From Frankiaceae bacterium (GTDB lineage: Bacteria > Actinomycetota > Actinomycetes > Mycobacteriales > SCTD01), in the NCBI GenBank assembly GCA_947479995.1, contig CANKBT010000093.1:1-10230 (forward strand): 10,230 bases of DNA, in the 5' to 3' direction. Positions 6,519 to 10,230 of this stretch are shown here, in pieces. The notes under the pieces were generated by a model. That model did not search any database, had not been told where the DNA came from, and saw nothing but the letters and a program-made list of their open reading frames with translations. The number at the start of each line of letters is the position of its first letter. Position 1 is the stretch's first letter. Position numbers and translations under genes: made by a program.

Positions 6519-7169
6519 GTGTCCTTCCTGCTGCGCGTCGTGCTGCCCGACCGACCGGGCATGCTCGGCGCCGTCGCCACCGCGATCGGCCAGGCGGGCG
6601 GCGACATCGTCAGCCTCGACGTCGTCGAGCGCGGGCCGGGCGGCGCGGTCGACGACCTGCTCGTCGTGCTGCCGCCCGGCGGGCTCGCCGACACGCTCAT
6701 CAGCAGCGCGCAGTCGGTGCCCGGCGTCGTCGTCGAGTCGCTGCGGCCCTACCTCGGCGCCGCCGACCTGCACCGCGACCTCGAGCTCGTCGACGCGCTG
6801 GCCGCGGCGCCGCCGGACGCCCTCGCGCTGCTCGTCGCGCACGCGCCCGGGGTCTTCCGCGCCGGCTGGGCGGTGCTGCTCGCCGACGGCCCGGACGGCG
6901 CGGTGGCGCTCGAGGCCAGCCCCGGCGCGCCCGACGTCACCGGCCTGGCCGTGCCGTGGCTGCCGCTGGCGTCCGCGCGCGAGCTCGACGCCCGCACCGA
7001 CGCGGTGCCCGAGCGCTGGGAGGTGCTCGGCACCGCCCTGGCGGCCGCCCCGGTCGGCCGGCCCGACCGCGCGGTGCTCGTCGGCCGTCCCGGCGGCCCC
7101 CGCTTCCGCGGCTCGGAGGTGCTGCGGCTCGCGCACCTCGCGGGCATCGCCGCGACGGTCGGCGGCTAG
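6519..7169 (+). CDS. ACT-domain amino-acid-binding protein of unknown role
   Basis: The 216-residue product begins with a clear ACT domain (about 3-76). FLLRVVLPDRPGMLG (3-17) gives the first strand and the ligand-loop DRPG-LG, and AIGQAGGDIVSLDVVE (22-37) the first helix and second strand. VDDLLVVLP and VPGVVVESLRPY complete the fold. ACT domains usually bind amino acids and control an attached or partner enzyme. No enzyme domain is attached here. The second half (about 85-216) contains GVFRAGWAVLLADG (111-124) and a final PRFRGSEVLRLAHLAGIAATV (194-214), which looks like the closing strand and helix of a small GAF-like sensor domain; that is an inference. Proteins of this make-up occur near ligA and gat genes in other actinomycetes, as I recall. 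The start at 6519 has a GGAG; a GTG at 6513 would add two residues. The stop shares its bases with that of ligA. Confidence 0.85.
   Translation: MSFLLRVVLPDRPGMLGAVATAIGQAGGDIVSLDVVERGPGGAVDDLLVVLPPGGLADTLISSAQSVPGVVVESLRPYLGAADLHRDLELVDALAAAPPDALALLVAHAPGVFRAGWAVLLADGPDGAVALEASPGAPDVTGLAVPWLPLASARELDARTDAVPERWEVLGTALAAAPVGRPDRAVLVGRPGGPRFRGSEVLRLAHLAGIAATVGG
7166..7169. other. CTAG shared by two convergent stop codons
   Basis: The plus-strand TAG of the ACT gene is 7167-7169 and the minus-strand TAG of ligA is 7168-7166, so one palindromic CTAG ends both genes. There is no intergenic DNA, and any transcription terminator must lie inside the opposite coding region. Confidence 0.9.
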
Positions 7170-9244
7170 GCCGGCCCCTCCGCGGCGGGCGCGCCCGCGG
7201 CCTCGTCCTCGCCCGTGACGGCGACGGCGCGCGCCGCCTCGGGACCCTGCTCGAGCAGCACCCGCAGGCCGGCGTCGTCCAGGCGCGGCACGCCGAGCCT
7301 GACGGCCTTGTCGTACTTGCTGGCGCCCGGCTCGGTGCCGACGACGACGAAGTCGGTCTTCCTGCTCACGCTGCCGGTGACCTTGCCGCCGCGCTCCTGC
7401 ACCGCCTCGGTCGCCGCGTCGCGGCTGTACGACGTGAGCGTGCCGGTGACGACGACCGCCACGCCCTCGAGCGGCCGCGGGCCCTCGTCGGCGCCCTCGT
7501 CGACGAAGCGGGCGCCGCCGGCGGCCAGCTTGTCGAGGATCTCCTGGTGCCGCGGGTCGGCGAACCAGGTCGCGATGACGCCGGCCGTCTTCGGCCCGAT
7601 GTCCTCGACCGCGGCGACCTCCTCGGCCGTGGCGTGCCGCAGCGCGTCGATCGAGCGGAAGTGCCGGGCGAGCGCCTGCGCCGTCGGCGGGCCGACGTGG
7701 CGGATCGACAGCCCGACGAGCAGCCGGGCGATCGGCCGGGTGCGGGCCTGCTCGAGGCCGGCCAGCACCTGCGCCACCTTCTTCGGGCCGAAGCCCGGGA
7801 TGCCCTCGAACGACGCCTCGGTGAGGTGCAGCACGTCGCCGACGTCGCGCACGAGCCCGCGCGTCGTGAGCGCGATCGCGGTCTCGTAGCCGAGGCCGTC
7901 GACGTCGAGCGCCTGCCGGCCCGCGAAGTGGAACACCGCCTCGCGCAGCTGCGCGGGGCAGGACACCGCGTTGGGGCAGCGCCAGTCGATCTCGCCGTCG
8001 GGGCGGCCGAGCTCGCTGCCGCACTCCGGGCAGTGCGTCGGCATGACGAAGGCGCGCTCGCTGCCGTCGCGGAGGGCGACGACCGGGCCGACGACCTCGG
8101 GGATGACGTCGCCGGCGCGGCGCACGACGACGGTGTCGCCGATGAGCACGCCCTTGCGCGTCACCTCGCTGTCGTTGTGCAGCGTCGCCAGCTTCACGTC
8201 GACCCCGCCGACGTGCACCGGCGTCATGTACGCGAACGGCGTCACGCGGCCGGTGCGGCCGACGTTGACCCTGATGTCGAGGAGCTTCGTCGTCGCCTCC
8301 TCGGGCGGGTACTTGTGCGCGATCGCCCAGCGCGGGGCGCTGCTGGTCGCCCCGAGGCGGCGCTGCAGCGGCACCTGGTCGACCTTGACGACGACGCCGT
8401 CGATCTCGTGCTCGACGTCGTGGCGGTGCTCGCCCCAGTGCGCGATGTAGCCGAGCGCCCCGCCCAGGTCGTCGAAGACCTCGTAGCGCGCGGACACCGG
8501 CAGCCCCCAGGCCTGCAGCTGGTCGTAGGCGCCGCTCTGCGTCTCGGGCTGCCAGCCCTCGACCGCCCCGATGCCGTGCAGGGTCAGCGACAGCGGCCGG
8601 CTCGCGGTCACGCGCGGGTCCTTCTGCCGCAGGCTGCCGGCCGCGGCGTTGCGCGGGTTGGCGAACGGCGCCTTGCCGTCGGCGGTGAGCCGCTCGTTGA
8701 GGCGCGCGAAGTCGTCGGTGGCGATGAACACCTCGCCGCGGACCTCGAGCAGCGCGGGCACGCCCTCGCCCTGCAGCACCTGCGGCACGCTCGGCAGGGT
8801 GCGGACGTTCGGCGTGATGTCCTCGCCGACCCGGCCGTCGCCGCGGGTGGCCGCGCGCTCGAGGCGCCCGTCGCGGTAGACCAGCGCGACGGCCAGGCCG
8901 TCGATCTTGAGCTCGCAGAGCCAGCGGGCGGCGTCGCCGACCTCCTTGTGCACCCGGCCCGCCCAGGTGCGCAGCTCGTCCTCGGTGAAGACGTTGCCGA
9001 GGCTCATGAGGCGCTCGAGGTGGGTGACCGGCGTGAAGTCGGTCGAGATGGTGCCCATGACGCGCTGGGTCGGCGAGTCGGGCGTGCGCAGCGCCGGGTC
9101 GGCCTGCTCGAGCGCCTCGAGCTCGCGCACGGCCGCGTCGTAGTCGGCGTCGGACAGCGTCGGGTCGTCGAGCACGTAGTAGCGGAAGGCGGCGTCCTCG
9201 ACGACCCGCACGAGGTCGGCGTGGCGGGACCGGGGGTCGGTCAT
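7166..9244 (-). CDS. ligA: NAD-dependent DNA ligase LigA
   Basis: LigA seals nicks in DNA during replication and repair, using NAD+ to form the enzyme-AMP intermediate. The 692-residue product contains all family domains in order. Domain Ia is at about 8-65, with Y22-Y23 and D32-A-D-Y-D36 contacting the nicotinamide half; Tyr23 replaces the His of the E. coli enzyme, as in mycobacterial LigA. The adenylation domain has the active-site K113 in KIDG, EVRGEV (167-172), the VVVKVD strand (284-289) and KYP (311-313). The OB fold follows at about 320-400, and the zinc finger has C405, C408, C423 and C429. Helix-hairpin-helix repeats run from about 435 to 585 (GIPGFGPKK, DIGPKTA), then BRCT at about 590-665. 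The last 25 residues are an acidic, Ala-rich tail. The ATG at 9244 directly abuts the stop of the upstream metE-like gene; AGGAG lies nine bases before it. Its stop overlaps that of the convergent ACT gene. Confidence 0.99.
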   Translation of the reverse strand: MTDPRSRHADLVRVVEDAAFRYYVLDDPTLSDADYDAAVRELEALEQADPALRTPDSPTQRVMGTISTDFTPVTHLERLMSLGNVFTEDELRTWAGRVHKEVGDAARWLCELKIDGLAVALVYRDGRLERAATRGDGRVGEDITPNVRTLPSVPQVLQGEGVPALLEVRGEVFIATDDFARLNERLTADGKAPFANPRNAAAGSLRQKDPRVTASRPLSLTLHGIGAVEGWQPETQSGAYDQLQAWGLPVSARYEVFDDLGGALGYIAHWGEHRHDVEHEIDGVVVKVDQVPLQRRLGATSSAPRWAIAHKYPPEEATTKLLDIRVNVGRTGRVTPFAYMTPVHVGGVDVKLATLHNDSEVTRKGVLIGDTVVVRRAGDVIPEVVGPVVALRDGSERAFVMPTHCPECGSELGRPDGEIDWRCPNAVSCPAQLREAVFHFAGRQALDVDGLGYETAIALTTRGLVRDVGDVLHLTEASFEGIPGFGPKKVAQVLAGLEQARTRPIARLLVGLSIRHVGPPTAQALARHFRSIDALRHATAEEVAAVEDIGPKTAGVIATWFADPRHQEILDKLAAGGARFVDEGADEGPRPLEGVAVVVTGTLTSYSRDAATEAVQERGGKVTGSVSRKTDFVVVGTEPGASKYDKAVRLGVPRLDDAGLRVLLEQGPEAARAVAVTGEDEAAGAPAAEGPA
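7182..7201. terminator. Possible terminator stem for the ACT gene inside the ligA 3' end
   Basis: A perfect 14-base palindrome (GCGGGCG-CGCCCGC, 7185-7198) extends by two further pairs beyond one mismatch. It begins 13 bases after the ACT stop codon, inside the codons for the Ala/Gly/Pro-rich LigA tail. It could end the plus-strand transcript, but no T-tract follows and the low-complexity coding here favours chance palindromes. Confidence 0.3.
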
Positions 9245-10230
9245 CTACAGCGGCTCCTCGCTCAGGGCCCGCGCGGCCGCGCGGCACTGCGACAGGGCCT
9301 TCCTCGCCCCGCCCGGGGTCGAACCCGCCAGGCCGCACGTCGGCGTGAGCACGACGACCTCGGGCAGCAGCTCCGGGGCCAGCGTCAGCCGGCGCCACAG
9401 CGCGCGCACCGGCGCGAGCGCGGCGTCGACCGGGGGCGCCTCCCCCGCACCGGGCACGACCCCGAGCAGCAGGCCGACGCCGTCCTCGACGGCGGCGCCG
9501 AGCGCGTCGTCGTCGCCCGGGCGCAGCAGCGTGGCGTCGAGCGACAGCGCCCCCGCGCCGGCGCGGTGCAGCAGGGCCACCGGCGGGCGCGGCGCGCAGC
9601 AGTGCACGACGGTGTGCTCGGCGGCCGCGAGCACCGTCGCGAGGTGCTCGAGGACCCGCTGCGGCTGGGGTGCCCGCAGCGTCGCCACGCCGCTGCTCGT
9701 CGGCACGCGGGCGGCGAGCACCGCGGGCAGCGACGGCTCGTCGAGCTGCAGCAGCACGGTCGCGCCGGGCACCCGGCGCGCCACCTCGGCGACGTGCCGC
9801 GCCAGCCCCTCGGCGAGGCTGGCCACGAGGTCGCTGACCGCGCCGGGGTCGGACAGCACGCGCTCGCCGCGCGGCAGGTCGAGCAGCGCGGCGAGGGTCC
9901 ACGCGCCGGCGCACTGCACCTTGACGAGCGTCGTGCCCGAGCCGTCGGCGGCCTCCTCGAGCGCGTCGAGGTCGCGGCGCAGGTCGTCGCGCGCGCGGGT
10001 GCCGGCGCGGCTGCTGCGCGGCACCAGCCGCCAGCCGCCGGGCTGCACGTCGACGGGCAGGTCGACGAGCAGCGCCGCCGACCGGCCGGCGAGGTCGGCG
10101 TGCGCGCCCCGGCCCGGCAGCTCGGCGAGGAAGGGCAGCTCCGGCACCTCGCCGAGCACCACGCGGGCCGCCTCGGCGGGGTCCGTGCCCGGCATGCTGC
10201 CGACGCCCGTCGCCGTGCCGGCCGGCCACG
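9245..10230 (-). CDS. MetE C-terminal-like methionine synthase family protein, 5' end beyond the window
   Basis: The product belongs to the UROD/MetE-like barrel family and resembles only the catalytic C-terminal half of cobalamin-independent methionine synthase. The frame stays open to the right edge: eleven codons before the ATG at 10195 read WPAGTATGVGS and run into MPGTDP. The GVGSMPGTDP block is the usual N-terminus of this family, so the real start lies just outside and the visible part is about 327 residues. Counted from that ATG, LDEPSLP (151-157) matches the DEP motif. H198 and C200 (in VVHCC) and C287 (in PTCGL) match three MetE zinc ligands, with D220 a possible stand-in for the fourth, a Glu in MetE. 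The retained ligands suggest a zinc-activated thiol methyl-transfer reaction, but the methyl donor is unknown. Its TAG is immediately followed by the ligA ATG, so the two are cotranscribed and probably translationally coupled. Confidence 0.85.
   Translation of the reverse strand, partial: WPAGTATGVGSMPGTDPAEAARVVLGEVPELPFLAELPGRGAHADLAGRSAALLVDLPVDVQPGGWRLVPRSSRAGTRARDDLRRDLDALEEAADGSGTTLVKVQCAGAWTLAALLDLPRGERVLSDPGAVSDLVASLAEGLARHVAEVARRVPGATVLLQLDEPSLPAVLAARVPTSSGVATLRAPQPQRVLEHLATVLAAAEHTVVHCCAPRPPVALLHRAGAGALSLDATLLRPGDDDALGAAVEDGVGLLLGVVPGAGEAPPVDAALAPVRALWRRLTLAPELLPEVVVLTPTCGLAGSTPGGARKALSQCRAAARALSEEPL

Noticed and set aside
6168..10229. Minus-strand open frame of 1353 codons crossing the ACT gene, ligA and the metE-like gene
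   Set aside because: It is out of frame with ligA and the metE-like gene, and antisense to the ACT gene and the end of GT2. The sequence is Arg/Ala/Gly-rich without motifs.

Overview
This window comes from the chromosome of a very high-GC actinomycete. Three things point that way: third codon positions that are almost always G or C, heavy use of GTG starts, and the presence of both GatCAB and an NAD-dependent DNA ligase whose motif Ia reads Tyr-Tyr as in mycobacterial LigA. No mobile element, rRNA, tRNA or CRISPR array is visible. Most of the window is conserved core genome, and nearly every base is coding.

Layout from left to right: (1) positions 1-69 may be the last codons of a plus-strand gene that converges on gatB. 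(2) gatC-gatA-gatB (3318 down to 66, minus strand) is a tight operon with overlapping stop/start codons. It encodes the tRNA-dependent amidotransferase that makes Gln-tRNA(Gln), and possibly Asn-tRNA(Asn), from the misacylated precursor. (3) A large polytopic membrane protein of GT-C glycosyltransferase type (5446 down to 3374, minus) stands head to head with a family-2 glycosyltransferase carrying two C-terminal membrane helices (5482-6399, plus), with only a few dozen bases between the two starts. (4) A 119-base gap with short repeats and a palindrome leads to an ACT-domain protein of unknown role (6519-7169, plus). (5) ligA (9244 down to 7166, minus) converges on the ACT gene, and the two share one CTAG as both stop codons. 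(6) Directly upstream of ligA, with no spacer, lies a MetE-C-terminal-like methionine synthase family gene (minus) whose first codons run off the right edge.

Working together: the GT2 enzyme resembles polyprenyl-phosphate sugar synthases (DPM1/GtrB type), and GT-C proteins typically use such lipid-linked sugars on the outer face of the membrane. The divergent pair could therefore be a two-step donor and transferase module for a cell-surface glycan. This is the most distinctive part of the window, although each family is known. The metE-like/ligA pair and gatCAB are housekeeping units; the coupling of metE-like to ligA is positional and does not show a shared pathway. I found no clear evidence of a wholly new system.
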